Source: Aurifilum marmelostoma (Eukaryota > Ascomycota > Sordariomycetes > Diaporthales > Cryphonectriaceae). From it: a stretch of 64,000 nucleotides of DNA. Location of the stretch: positions 2,294,001 through 2,358,000 of the forward strand of contig JAMXSV010000008.1 in assembly GCA_027559495.1 (NCBI GenBank), in the 5' to 3' direction. Shown piece by piece: positions 10,058 to 23,100 of the stretch. The notes beneath the pieces are model-generated. The model was not told where the DNA came from and did not search any database. It was given only the letters and a program-made list of their open reading frames with translations. A program made the position numbers and the translations under genes. Positions within the stretch are counted from its first letter, which is position 1; the number at the start of each line of letters is the position of its first letter.

Positions 10058-13000
10058 TGTGGTGGTACTGGGCTTGGGGAGAAGGTTTGGAGGTGGGAGA
10101 CGATGACGAAATAGGGCGGGTGGTGGACGTTGACGTAGAGAAATGGGGGTGGGTTGACTCGCTGGGAAGGCCAAAAGTTTAAGACGGCTCCCTCTCTCTC
10201 TTTTGGGTCAGCGCTCAAATCTACCCCCTGGCGGGAACTGCGACGAGAAAGAAAAAAAAAAAAAAAAAAAAAAGGCAGCGTGGCACAACGGCGATTGGCA
10301 GCAATGTCAATCAATCAACAATCAACGTGGTGTTGACTCAGAATCGTCCGTCCAACAGCCTGGAGCGATGGTCTGGCGAGACGGTGACGACAAAAAGTCG
10401 GGGGTTACGGGCGATGCGATATGCAGTTGCAGTGGTGCCGTGAGCCTCGATGGAGAGTTGAGAGGAAGAAGGAAAAAAACAAGACGTCACGGATTTTGGG
10501 GCGATGACGTGGTGTGGGCGGTGGGTGGAATAAATGGGACAAGCCTGGACAAGTCCACACAGAATCTCAGATAGCAGGCACTAACAGCTCGCAGGCAAGA
10601 TTCAGACGGAGTCACGCTAACACCTCGGTTGAGGACACGGCACCCTAGCGTTTTACCCCTTGACGGACGAGGCAAGGTAGAGTGACAAGGCAGGTGCCGC
10701 AGTGGGTGATCGTATCTCCCTGACAGCCCAGGGGGGCGAAAAGAGAAAAAAAATTGTCTTTCTTCATTACAAAGCAGAGATCAGGTGGAGGTACTATGTA
10801 TGCTACTTCGCATTTTGCTCCCCGACTATGTGTTTTGTTGAGCTTTCTCATCACCATGGGATGGATATCAGACTACCGGACTCTGATCGAGATCTCGTGT
10901 CTGGTTCCTAATCATGAAATGTCATAGTACGTTCTCACCAAGACGAGCGCCGGGTAAGGGAGAGGAGACCATGGCAAGTCAGGATAGAACATGGCTGGTA
11001 GACCATGTTATCGCAGCGTCGCCCTTACCGACAAGTGCCAGCAGACATTATCACAACCAGTCGTCGTCTTGTCTGAGATCCAATCCCCATCCATTCCAGG
11101 GCATGCAGACCATTCGTGTTTCCTCCTAGTTTTCTAGAAACACGGTGGCGCGCTGGAGATCAGTCCTCAGTCGGGGGCGGCTGCTGGAGAAAAGGCTGCG
11201 TGGTCCTCTTTTTGCCTACACTCCTTTTTGTGCGTCAAAGTACAGGTACAAGGTCAAGTATCCAGACAGTACGAATCACAGCACAGTCTTGAACCCCTAC
11301 GACTCTGATGTTCCTCAGGTCGACGCAGGCCCCCCTCCCCTCCTTCCCCTCTCCTTCCTCCCCCTCCCGATAATAAGATTTTCCATCAGCCAGTCTCAGG
11401 CATCCAGCCATCCTCTCCTACTTCGAGTGCGTTGTCCGTCAGTCACCTCGTCCTGGTCGCATGACAGCGGCGCGAGACCGGTCGAGACCCGTGGCTATTG
11501 AGGAGTCGCGCAGACGCGTCCATCAATCAACGGCGGCCAGCCCCCGCCCATGGATCTTACAGATCAAGGCAAAGGCAGGTCGATCGTCGATGGGCCAGAA
11601 CTTGGCGCCGCAGGACAACATAGGACTCCCCAGCCGTACATAGTAGAAGATCATCGCGCCGGACGCATTCTACCGTGTGCCGGCTGGTCGAACACGAACA
11701 AGCCAGTTTGGCAGCAGGATGGATGGCCAGAATGAGAAAAAGAAGACGGTGGTACTCCCGGAACTCTTGGGCCGGCCTGGTTCCTTTCTTGATCGAATGA
11801 TTCGACCGCGCAACCCCACTCTCTGCATCTTACACCAGCCAACCCGGAGCCTAGCCTGCTCGCGAAGGTACTGCGCAAATTGCGCTAGACGCTAAGACCA
11901 GCACGTCTGCGACCTTCCAGGCAGGGGGGAATCGAGATGACTGGAGTGCTCTTCTCCATTTGACGAAATCTCTCCCCTCCTGCTTTGGGACTTGTCGCCT
12001 AGCTGTCACGATATGCCCTAGGCAGTCTCCTTTGATCCTGAGCTTGCTGGCTTCAGCTCTTGTCGATGGTGGCTGGATGCAAAGCAGCCGGTACTCACTT
12101 ACATGACGTTTGTTTTGGATGAGTTTTGACCCTTCGAATTCTAGATTCTAGACCACATGTTTGCGTGTGGGTGAGGACAAATCCAACATGGAAGGAGGAA
12201 TGTAGGGTCGAAAATCAGACCTCGCACTGTATGGAAACTTCCCGAAGCCACACATGCAGCATCCCTGACTATGACGCAAGCGTCTTCACACCCTTGCATT
12301 TTGTCCTCTTCTGTGTGTTCCCTCCATATTCAGGGGGGGGGGTGGTAGTGCTGGGAGGGGGGAGGATCTTAGGGGATGAGCCCTCACCCTCAAAGCGGCC
12401 ACGCCAGACCAGGCTTTTCTTGTTTTTGTTTCGCGATGCACAACGAAAGAGGAGATGGTCAGGACACACTAACGGCCGCGCTCTTTTGACAGCTCGGGAC
12501 CTTAGGTACAGATCTACAGATTAGCGACACCATGAACCCGGCATTCCGCTTTGACTTTGTGTGTTTGGCGGTGGGCATCGAGTCTTGAAAATGAGGCTAT
12601 TCACACCGGTCAGCTCAGCGTCTCGGTCTATCTGATGTCGGTCGGGGCTCGGCCTCACAAATATACAACGTGGGGCAGAACCGCCTTGCTTCGTCACGCA
12701 CCGCATCCTACCGGAGCTTGCGAGCCATGCTGGCGTCCGGCAAGGCCGAGTACATAGTACCAGGGAGGTGATCAAAAGTATCGAGAATGGGATGGACAAG
12801 TCCACATTCACACTTGACACCCTGTCGAAGATCGACCTGGGCTTCGAACAACGCATCCCTCAAGCTGCGGAGCTCCATCCCGTTGGGAAACCGTTGCCGT
12901 GAAGTACAGCTGAGGATGTGGCCAGCGGGAGCGTCTCAAACCATGTGTAGGGCTGAGGCAGGTTGCACTTGATCAGAGACTTTCTGAGAGTGGACGCGCT

Positions 13001-13677
13001 CGAAGCGACGCGCTTCCCCCAGGGTTACGGCACGTGGGAGCCGGCGGTTGGATTCACGACGTCATCGCCAGAGCCACATTGCGGCTCTGTTTCTAAGTTG
13101 CATGCAGCGCAGCTTAGATCCCGTCTCTGACATGTCAGAACCGAGCGCAGATTGTGGGCTGTGCTCCTCCCATCATCCATCATCGTCACGTTTGGGAAGT
13201 AATTATAGAGGCTGCATCTGAAGGTCGAGATCATGCAACGGATCGCCGATGAAATTCTTTTTATTGTTTTTAAGGGTTTTTTTGGAGGGAGAGAGGAGAG
13301 GGAGGGGGGGGCGGTCTTCGCACCAGTTCTGAAAATTACGGATCCTACAAAACATCCGTCGGCGGCAATACAGTACAATCAGCCTTGAAATGGTCGGAGG
13401 ATGGCCCAGCTCTCGCTGAGAATGCTTCCAAATAGCACAACTGGCCTCACTGTACTGGCACAGATGTGCACCCACATTTGGAAATTCAGGTCAAGACTGT
13501 TTGAACGTGCCTGTTATTTACTATAGTCCACTAGCACCTATCAATGCGACACCAAGCATGGGAACAATTCCGTATCAGGGGGACCGCAAGTTGACCAGAC
13601 CGCCAACCAATGCAGCGGTGAGCATCTGCTGATCCCGCCCTTCGCGCCCCCTGTCCCAATCGAAAGGACCGTGGACC
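10058..13677. other. 3.6-kb gene-free region, AtfA promoter to GST-like gene
   Basis: Holds the AtfA promoter next to 10058, with an A22 run at 10252-10273 that probably lies in or near the 5' UTR. G-rich runs occur around 12337-12361 and 13285-13312. Short open frames here show no recognisable family, no consistent codon bias and no paired splice sites. No tRNA or transposon ends were recognised by eye. Confidence 0.4.
10252..10273 (+). repeat. Poly-A (poly-T on the gene strand) in the AtfA upstream region
   Basis: 22 consecutive A, about 195 bp upstream of the AtfA start codon. On the AtfA coding strand this is a T22 tract, a common nucleosome-excluding element in fungal promoters. Confidence 0.85.
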
Positions 13678-14772
13678 TCATAGGTGAGCAGCCTGGCTCT
13701 CCTTCGCGATCCTGAAGCCATGTCTGGGCGCATGAACCCTGATGGCAGGCGAACCCTGTGCCTCAGCCCTGGTCTCGAACACCACCTCCCTCTCGTCCAG
13801 GCCCACGAGAATGCCAGTGTCTTTGTGCGTCATGCCGCTGTCCGTCGGGAACACCACGACTCTCTCACCCTTGGTCAGACCTAATGCCTGGACGATCGGG
13901 TCACCCTCTCGAACCGGCCCGTCCTCTTCGAAGAACGGGGAGCCAAGAATAGCCTGTGTGGCCTCGGCGCCTTGTATGGTAGGAATCTTGCCCAGCTTCG
14001 CCGCAGCTGCAGAGACAGCCTCGTCAAACCTCTTGATCCACGCAAACACCTTGGGGAACTGCCTGTCCGACAGCTGATCCGGCGGCAGGGCAACCCGCAT
14101 CCCCCAGAGCCAGTGCAGCGGCCAGACAGCCTCAATGTCCGCCAGACTCGGCCCGTCCGTCTTCAACAGCCACTCGCGCCCGTCCGCAAGCAGCGCCGTC
14201 TCCAGCAGCTCAAACACACCGCGCAGGTTGGTGACGGCTTCTGCCCTCGCCGCCGGTGGCGCCGCGCCGAACTGCCTGCCACCCGCAAAGTCCGACCGGT
14301 CCTTGAGCCAGGCCTTGTTTTTGAACAGGGGCATCTGTGGTGGGAGGAGCGTCGCCGCCCACGCGAAGGGGCCTGCATCGACGGTGAGGGCCTCGAGGAG
14401 GCGCTCGATGGCGCGGTGTTCGCCTGCTGCCGCGCCGAGCTTGGGTAGCGGGCCGGGGAGGGTTTCGAGCTTCTGAATTATGAGGCGGGTGTCGAGGTAG
14501 ACGTCTCGGCCGATGGCGAGGATGGGGATGCGGCGGTATTTGATCCCTAGCGCTGCGATGTCTGGACGTGGCATCATGTTGGGTTGTTCCTGCGGGGGTG
14601 TTCAGCAGGTAGGTCATGATTGTAGACAGATGTTCTACGTGGAGGTCAACTGATGCTTGCCACTCACCGTCTGCTTATACGGGATGCCACGTAGTTGTAG
14701 ATACCATTCCACCCTCCTGGCGTAGGGGGAGAATTGGTATCGGTACAGGATGATGGGGTGCTCTGATGACAT
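13678..14772 (-). CDS. Glutathione S-transferase-like protein
   Basis: Two exons (14772-14668, 14589-13678) give 338 residues. Exon 1 encodes the start of a thioredoxin-fold GST N-terminal domain, HPIILYRYQFSPYARRVEWY, with Ser-Pro where a catalytic Cys/Ser-Pro is expected, then YLQLRGIPYKQT. Exon 2 continues the fold (LGIKYRRIPILAIGRDVYLD, then TRLIIQKLETLPG, the glutathione-site region) and a helical GST-C-like domain (LADIEAVWPLHWLWG). About 90 further residues at the C-terminus (GLTKGERVVVFPTDSGMTHK to the end) form a predicted beta-rich extension not found in classical GSTs. Probably cytosolic; substrate unknown. The intron (78 nt) starts GTGAGT and joins in phase 0. The fold is clear; enzymatic activity is inferred. 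Confidence 0.85.
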
Positions 14773-16992
14773 GATGTGTTGCTTGACCCGGCCAACAGGA
14801 AGAGCTCGGGTACGGTTGAAACAAGAGACTCGCAGTACTCAAGTGTACTCCTCAAAAAAACTATCGCCTTGTATCTGCTTTCAGACACGACCCGGGGATT
14901 GCAAGGGTCCAGACGCTTCCACGGAGCTGGTCCTAAACAGCAGCACTGCGATGAGACTGACTTCGAAATCTGCCTCCAACTTGTTCGTTAATTGAGGAGT
15001 TGGCGAAGTAGCTTGATGAGTTCCATGATAGAAAGACAGATGCTTGGAAGAAAGGCAGGTCATTTCATGGTGCTTTCCTACGGCACGACGCCTCCTCTTC
15101 TCTTTCAGAGATACCTCGGCATGATATCACAGCGTCAAGACAAAACGCGCCCCCGGGCCCAATGAGATTAGACCCAACAAGCCACATATATGCAGTCTGG
15201 CCTACATAGAGGAGCAGACAATAAGAATCTCGAGCGGTATATCGCAGAGATAAGGACATACTAACATAAAAAAAAAAATTGCAGAGGGTCACTACATGCA
15301 TGTTGTATCTTCCCGGCATCTAGCAATTATCTCAGGCGTGTTTTTGGCGAGAGCCATTTCACTAATCAGCTGTCTGTCTGTCCGGCCCGGCACGGACTTC
15401 CCACACGCGTCTGCCGAAGCCCCACCCCCGCAGCAGGTCAAGCCCCTAGGTTCCACTGCTGCCCGCAAAATTTCCTCTGCAGCGACCCTTTTTTTTTTTT
15501 TTCCCTTCCTCCCAGTCACTGACCAAAAGTCTCAGCCACGCGACGACACCCTTGGACAAACGAAGTCACTTCACTCTGACCCCTCGCCAAAGTCACATCT
15601 CTCTAGCCATCCGGAATTGTGCTTGCTTTCTCGATCATGTGCTTCCGAAACGACAGCCTGCAGTGCATAGCAGCCGCGTGTATTCTCGGCTCATTGTCAT
15701 GAGAGCAAGTGTCATGGGCTGGCACGCAGTTCTCGCGCTGGGTACGGAAAACTCGGCGTGTCTGGCTGGGGGTTGTATTGGGCGCAAGCTTCATGGTGGC
15801 CTGCGGTCGCGTCCAGACAAACGCTGCGCGTGAAGTGCTACGCTGTGGACTTGTCGCGACCGAGCAACGAGATGCGACGGGACATGAGAAGATATCAATA
15901 GCAGCCGATCACGCCTGTGGGTATTGTGGTCCTACAGCCACCTAGCTCAAGGTGAGTTCAGGTAGGTTGAGCACTCGAGCTGGTGAGTGAGTGCCTTCTA
16001 TTATAGTGACAAGGTAGGTGTCATGATGCGGTTTATCATCAAGCGACGATAACACACCCTCTCCCTGCCCCTCCTCTCATTGTCATTATTGCTCGTCCCT
16101 TCTCTGCTGCCGATGATGAGACCATCTTTACCTTCAAACCTGGAGTCATACACCTTCATTGGCGACGATGACATGGTTCAAGATTATTATAGACTACAAC
16201 GGTCTGAGGCAGCCAGATTTTTTTATTATTTTTTTTCCTTCTGTTTCTTTTTCCTCCCCTTTCTCCGTCCACTATCGGCCGGTTCTTTGTCATTCATGTC
16301 AGGGACTTGTGCGCCTGTGGTATTGGATTCTGGACATGAAATTATATGCTGGCGTGGGGCGACAGCAAGTAGCCCAGGCTGATAGGGCAAGTCAATGGAG
16401 ACGCTTATCCCGGAGCCGTCCAAGACGGTCAGTCATATACGAATTCATTTACGGTCAAATAGATCTTGTGGCGTGAGTACAAGACTGCGGGCAACGGGCA
16501 ACGTTCTAGAAAAGAATCTCCGTAGATATAACAGAACAACAGCACGAGAAACTGGCTTTGAGGCCTGTGATGCTATCAGGTGATAATCATGCCAAAACAG
16601 AGCATGCACTATAGTTCAGTCCTTGACCGTACACGATGCGTTTGTTTTAATGGTGCGACTGAATCTGATCTGATCTACCTCGGCAGTGAAACGACCAGCG
16701 ATGGGAACTTCAACCTGGATTTGATCAGGCCTGCTCGGGGCGTGAGCCACTCTTCCCTGGCTCTTGAGGATGTTCGCATTCGTATTATTATTATTATTAT
16801 TATTAGTCTTGGGATTCTCAAAAATGCTTGGATCCTATGGCATATATCACTTGACCAGGTAGAGCGTTGCTCTTTCCAAGGTATGTGTCTATATGTACGT
16901 ACGTATGGATATATTATGTATATACGTGACAATATATATATAGTAGTAGAGACAAAAGGCCGGCCTCGCTCAGCTCTCACAGTAGCTTCTGC
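14773..16992. other. 2.2-kb gene-free region, GST-like promoter to permease 3' end
   Basis: No supported gene. Contains a T14 stretch around 15488, pyrimidine-rich sequence near 16215-16265, an (ATT)n microsatellite at 16783-16805 and alternating TA/GTAC sequence at about 16886-16943 just past the permease stop. Small frames lack recognisable homology. Confidence 0.4.
16783..16805 (+). repeat. (ATT)n trinucleotide microsatellite
   Basis: About seven tandem ATT units, roughly 190 bp beyond the stop codon of the permease gene on the opposite strand. Simple repeat, probably in or past its 3' UTR. Confidence 0.85.
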
Positions 16993-18762
16993 TTACTTGC
17001 CGGTGTACTTTCTCTCCAGATATCTCGCAGGCACATAGACCACCAGCGTGAACATCAGCGCCAGCTGGTTGCCGATATCACCGCCATAGTCCCCGATCAT
17101 GGCGGCCAGGCTGCCGACATACCAGGTCTCGCTCATACCGACCACGCAGCCGGCAATGCCAGCAGCGAAAGCGAAGCCGCCGGCCCAGCCAAGGGGCAGG
17201 CGAGATGGGTCGTTCCACGCCTCGAGATCATAGCCCTGAAAGCCGTGGAGGCCGCCGCGGTAGAGGTAGTGCTCGACAAAGAGGATGACGAAGAAGCTGG
17301 TGTTCCAGTATCCGAGCAGGGAGAGGAAGTTTTGGAGGAAGGTGAGGAGCTGGTCACGGCCGACGAGGGCGAGCAGGATGATGAGGACGAACATGACGGC
17401 GGTCCAGAAGAAGCGGGGCACGACGGAGAGGGGGCGGGCGAACTGCTGGACGGAGAGACCGGCCGAGTAGAGGGCGATGGCGTTCATGGCGATACCGGAG
17501 AAGGCGAGGAGCACGAGAAGGAACTTGGCGAAGCCGACCGGGTGCACCATGGTCTGGATGAAGAAGCCGATGCCAGAATCCCATGCGTCCATCCAGTCAG
17601 CCTTGTTGTTGAGGGCAGAGCCGCAGAGCGCGCCGAGGATCATGCCGAGGCAGGTGGGCAGGCCTAGGGAAGGGGAGCGGAAGTCAGTCGACGCTGTACA
17701 AATCTTCTCTGTCTCCTACCAGTCATCTGATCGGTGAGAGGGAGAAACTAGGCAGATCCAGGGAAACATACCAATGCCGAGGGTGGTGTAGACAAACACC
17801 TTGACCTTGCTCGTGTTCACGGGATACTCGACGTAGTAATCACTGACGATAGAGGACCACGAGGCGGAGGAGCCGTACAGGGCAGCAAATAGGGTGAGCG
17901 ACATGCCGGAGAGGGTGGAGCCGGTAACGGTGGGCGGGGTGCTGTTGTCGACGAAGTGACCGGCATAGCCGTACATGATAACCATGATGACGGCGATGAC
18001 CATGCCGGCGAATTTCTCGTAGGTGAAGACGGCCTTGAGGCCGACAAAGGAGACGATGAAGCCGCAGATGGCAGCGATGATGACGCCAAGCTCGGAGCCC
18101 AGGCGGCCGTCCGACACGGCAGACAGGGCCTGGCCGCCGGTGATGCAGCCGACCGAGGACCAGCCGATCTGCTCGACCACGTTGAGGGCGGCAATCACCT
18201 TGGCCGGCCACCAGCCCATGGAGTAGCGGGAGATGGAGACTTGGCGAAGGCCAGTGCCGGGACCCATTGTTGCGCACCAACCCTGTTCATTGCGTAGTGT
18301 CTTGGTCAGCCCAGTGTATTGTTTCTCTTCTTGACATACAATCGGGCGAGGCAAGAACCAATTTTAACAGACAGGAAGGGGGAAACCCACAGTGACGGCG
18401 CTCCCAATCAGCGAGCTGAAGATGATGATGACGATGCTCCTCCACAGGTCCAACCCCAGCTCCCAGCCCAGGAAGCCCGTGGTGAAGCAGCTCAGGTTGG
18501 TAGTGGCGCTCATCCACATGAGGAACATGACGGCCTGGTTCGAGAAGCTGGCGTAGTTGGGATCACGGTCCTCGGGCCTGCGGCGCTCGATGCCGTGCGT
18601 CTCGACACCAATCTTGCGATCCATGGTGGCCTCCCAGCCGCGGAGGGTGGCGAGAATACCACTGCCGCCGCGGCTCGGTCGAGGGGAGACATCATCGTCG
18701 CCGGAACCGTAGGGTGAGGTGGCGATCTTGGGCTCGACGTTGTGCTTCTCTTCGTCCTGCAT
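16993..18762 (-). CDS. NCS1 purine-cytosine permease (Fcy2-like)
   Basis: Plasma-membrane proton symporter of the nucleobase-cation-symporter-1 family, likely importing cytosine and purines. Three exons (18762-18391, 18282-17772, 17663-16993) give 517 residues, standard length for Fcy-type carriers. A hydrophilic N-terminus of about 75 residues is followed by the family block GIERRRPEDRDPNYASFSNQ, then about 12 hydrophobic segments; examples are VIAALNVVEQIGWSSVGCIT, ELGVIIAAICGFIVSFVGLK and FAKFLLVLLAFSGIAMNAIA. The loop with VSDYYVEYPVNTSK and the later segment YSAGLSVQQFARPLSVVPRF are typical of FCY members. Introns of 108 nt each use GTGGGT and GTATGT donors. Substrate range cannot be fixed from sequence; a vitamin B6 or related NCS1 role is possible. 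A very pyrimidine-rich region (19300-19390) lies upstream. Confidence 0.9.
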
Positions 18763-20074
18763 CTTGGCTGGGGATGTTGAGAGAAGAGGAGAGTGAGGCG
18801 GGGGAAGGGGGATGTAGACGATCTCTTCTGACCGAAAAAGAGAAGGAAAGGGGAAGAGAGGAGGAAAAAGGTGTCCAAGAGCGAGCGTAGAGGAGAGACA
18901 GGAATTCCACTGTAGCGCTTTGTGGGTTGTGAGGCGATATATTCAGTTTTAATCATCTGGTGGCGCCGAAAGAGGGGCCGGGATCGTTATCTTGGGGGAG
19001 GTAAAATAATGCCGTAACCCTTCGCACAAGATTGGTTTCGAAACAAGGAGAGAGGGTCGCACTCTCAACCGAGAAGTTAAGAAGAATAAAACCTATTAAT
19101 TAGAGAAAAGACAAGAGCACAGGAAGAGGGAAAAGAAAACGATTTTTGAGTGTCACGCGCTCATCCTCTCTTCTTTTCTACTACAACAGTTACAATAGAC
19201 CTTAGTCGGCCTTGTCAATTACTTACTGTAAGAAGCATGTTATCAAACTAGAAGGGGTCTCGACCGTTTGCCGCCTAAGAAAAGAAAAAAAAAAAGTCAG
19301 CTATGCGATTTTTTTTTTTTTTTTCCCCCTTCCTTTTTCCCTTTTTTCCTTTTTTTTTTTTTTTTTTTCTCCTCTTCTCGTTCTTTCCCTACTAACTTAT
19401 CGCCTTATCGAGCAGGAACGACCGCGGCCACCGCACTAATCACTACCACTAACCATAATCATAACCCACCAACCACCAAACCAGGCCAAAAGTGGCACCG
19501 AGGCACAACCCGTCTGACCCTGCCAAGAAGAACCCACACAACAGCGCTCGCAGAGCAAGGATAGGGGCAGCTGGGCCAGTGTCGACGGCGTCGCGGATGC
19601 TGTACAGAACTGGCAGCTGTCTACGCGAACCCATGCTGCAGTTGGTCGGTACCTTATCTTTGTAGGAATGTGTGGAGAGGGTGAGGGTGAGCAAAACGTT
19701 TAAGAGGCGTCCCTTTCCTGATGGGAGGGGGGAGATGCCTTTGCCCCTCGCTCGTCTATTTGCTTGCTCTGCCCTTGTGCCACTGATAAGCGGCCCGCTA
19801 GCGACATTCTAGAAGATGGCAGATGGGTGGGATGGGGTCCAGCCCGCGTGTGCCTTGCTGCGCCGTGTCTGGGCTGCATCGGCAGTACCGCAAGAAGAGG
19901 CGCTGGACCGGCAGGCTTGTTACTAACCCCGTACTTTGAAGATACAGTTTATGGGTACGGGGTCCGTCTGTTCTTGGCTGCGGGTTTGGCCTGGGCTCTC
20001 CACTCGCCTTGTTTGTCCTAGTTGGGCATGCCACAGACGACATACTGTACCACTATTGTGATAGTGTTCTATGA

Positions 20075-20079
<5 letters not shown>

Positions 20080-20106
<27 letters not shown>

Positions 20107-20107
20107 C
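20080..20107 (+). repeat. (AAG)n microsatellite
   Basis: About nine tandem AAG units in the gene desert; no coding context. Confidence 0.85.
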
Positions 20108-23100
20108 AACAATGCCTTGGTAATGTCGTGAGGGGTTATTCATCCCCCTGTCGACCAACTACCTTGGAGAAGCTAGGACTAGACATAGGAGAGGAGATCA
20201 CAAGCGTCCGTGTGAGGCACGACCATGGTTGGTCGAGCTCACAAACATCGTGCTTCTCGAGTGAGACCCGTTACCGTGGTCTACGATGTTGGCAGCTCTA
20301 CTGACAAGTACTCACTCCTAGAGAAAGCAGCCTACTGTCATACTGATGGGATATGGAAGGATCTCACACGACGCGTTGAGGCCAATGGCCTAGACTGATG
20401 CGTCATGTGGACTGACGACGATGGGTCTCGTCCTCTGTGCCGCCTGCCACCAGAACATCAGCGCCAGCCACACCTGCAATGATATACGTCCTACACACGA
20501 GGCTCGAACAGTCCAAGGAGAAGGGCGTCGTAAAGTCCCGAGCCAGCCGCCACAATGTGGCATAAGGGACCACCTTCAAGCGATTGGATGATCCGGACAG
20601 TGTGATGTAAGTATATGGCGCAGAAACAAGTAGTAGGAACGTTGCATACAAGTATCTGTGGCGCTCTCATGGTCGTCTGGCCCATCTTCATCAGTCCTGG
20701 AACACGACGTGAGCTCTCGACTGGCCCGGCCAAGGTGCTTGAATGTGTCTGAGGCGCACAGGAAGCCACAGCCTCCACGCAGGCGTCGTACGACCGCCAC
20801 CTCCCCTTTCTCTGTGTCACTCCCTTTCGAGATCGTCACTTGACAAGAAGATCGAGCTTGTGACTGACTATGTAGCGATCGGGATGGGCAAAGTGGTGGT
20901 CTCGCATCGTGCGAGACGAGGCTGGGCGGCCACTGCTGCCAAGGAGACGAGATTTTCTCCCAGGGGGCATAACCGAGTCACATCACAGACGAGTCAATGA
21001 CCTTCAAGCCTCACGGCACTCCGACATAAGTCATTTACCAACGTATGTCCCTTCACAGTGGCAACAGTGCATGTAGCACAAGGACGTTTGGACGTGGCCT
21101 CGCCTTCTCACAGCTCTTGCCGTCACCGTAGCCCCTTTTGTGTTCTGAGTTGATGCTTGTGACGTCTCATACACACGCGCGATTTCAAGACAGGAGGGCA
21201 GGCAGGCAGACCTCTCAGCCACCAGTTGCTGTGTCTCATCTTTATCAAACCGAAGACAGTCTGGGAGCGTTCTCCTAACTGAACAGACTTCCAGCCCGGT
21301 CTAGACTGCAAGCTTAGACCGTGACACCAGTCCACACTCGACAATCTAGAAAGTCTTCTTGCCTAACGGAGCTCGGCACAGCAAGTCTGCTATGTGCGCG
21401 GTCGGCACAAGCGGTCGGCACAGACCTTCTGTCGACATCGATAGGGAACTGCGCACTCACGTGGCGTGCACACCGGCAGCCGGAGCAGCAGAAGCGCCAA
21501 TGTCCTCGTCCATGCCACTATGTCTCTCCAGCAGGGTCTATGGACCGCCCAAAAAAAGAATGCTTACTCACAGCCTCACCAAGCATCACTGCCGTGGTCA
21601 GCAAAGCAGGCCGCAGGCTCCGACGCTGTGTTTCCCCCCCCCCAAGGGGAACAACCCATCGACTGTACCTGTCAGATGCCAAAGGGAGCCAAGGGGTCTG
21701 TGTAACACTCAACCCTCTGGCCTCGGCGAGAAATTGCCGATTACGCCCAAGTGAAAGAGAAACGAAGCAAAAGGTCAACCCTGTAAAATCCTTGCATTTG
21801 CCAGCCAAAGGGGGATATCAGCGCCGAGAAAGAGAGGAATGAACCCAAGTGGGGGGAGACGAAGCGAGAACTGCTGCTCGCGATCATGCCCGTTACGATG
21901 TTGACCCCTCTGACGTACAGGAGTAGACAAGTGATGGCTGCGTGAGCTGGATGACCTTGTCATCCGGAGGGTGCTACTTGTCCAGGCAGACAGATGGGGA
22001 TGACATGACAAGACTGTGTCTGTTTTCTTGGAGTATTCTTTCTCCCCTAGTCCAGTCACATGGGGGACAGATGGGAGGGGAAAAAAAAAAGCGAAAAGAA
22101 ATGTGCCAAGTCCGGACGATAGCCAGTCATGCCATAGTAGAAGGCCATGCCAACGGGCCGGAATGAAACGTCAGAGATGGAAAAAGAAAATACGTCTACC
22201 TACAGCCCTTCTGTGGGGATTATTCCGGGGCGGCGTGTCTGAGACGAGACTACTTTTGTTGTTGATGATGATGATGATGACCTACCTGTCTGGGGATTGC
22301 CACCCCCAAGAAAAGGCGACACAGTTTGGTGAGAAGGAATCTAACCCCCCCCCCTTCCCCCGGCTCGCACGTTTTTTGGCCGAACAAACAGGGCATAAGA
22401 AAACCCCCCACGCAGGTCAGCAAAGCGGATAAAAAGCTGACAATGGCAAAGCGACATGACAAGCAATCTACCCAGACATGATCCTGCCGACCGCACCAGC
22501 GCTTCCTTTTTTGTTTTTCCTTTCTCCCCCCGTCCCTGGCCTGGGTTTATGCGAGGTACTTCGGTGCTAGTATGTGTGCTAGGTATGTAGAGCTGGTAAG
22601 GTTTAGGCTGGGGGCGGGGGGAGAAGGAAGAGAGGGGCCCGGCTGTTTACCCCGGATTCTGTCACGGCCATGGCTGCTGCTGCAGCATGAGCAGGCAAGA
22701 CTGGGTTGGTCTGCATGGCTTCTGAAATAGAAGCAGGCCCTCGGAAAGAACCTTATGTGGTGTACGTGTGTGTGTGAATGTGGCCTGTTACGGGCCGCCA
22801 GCAGGATTGGGCTTCCAGAGGAGCCGCCGTGGTCCGACCTCCTCGTCAGCCTGTTCAGCCGGCCTGAAGAGGCTCGGCAGATCTTGAGGTATCTCCAATC
22901 ACAATTCTTGGGAGAAGGCAACATGGTTGGGTCGAAATCGTGTTGTCTAAGAGACGGAAGCAACGGACGAAGTTTGGGGGGAAGGGGTGGGGGAGTGTTG
23001 TCTGTTGGCACACCGACTACAAAGAAAGTGAGTTGGCAGAAGTTGGCTGGCTTTGCATGGTTCGTTCACCGACCAAAAAAGTTGGTGTCAGACCAGACCC

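Noticed and set aside
21321..21842. 173-codon + strand frame in the gene desert
   Set aside because: No motif, overlaps other equally long frames, includes poly-C derived proline runs.
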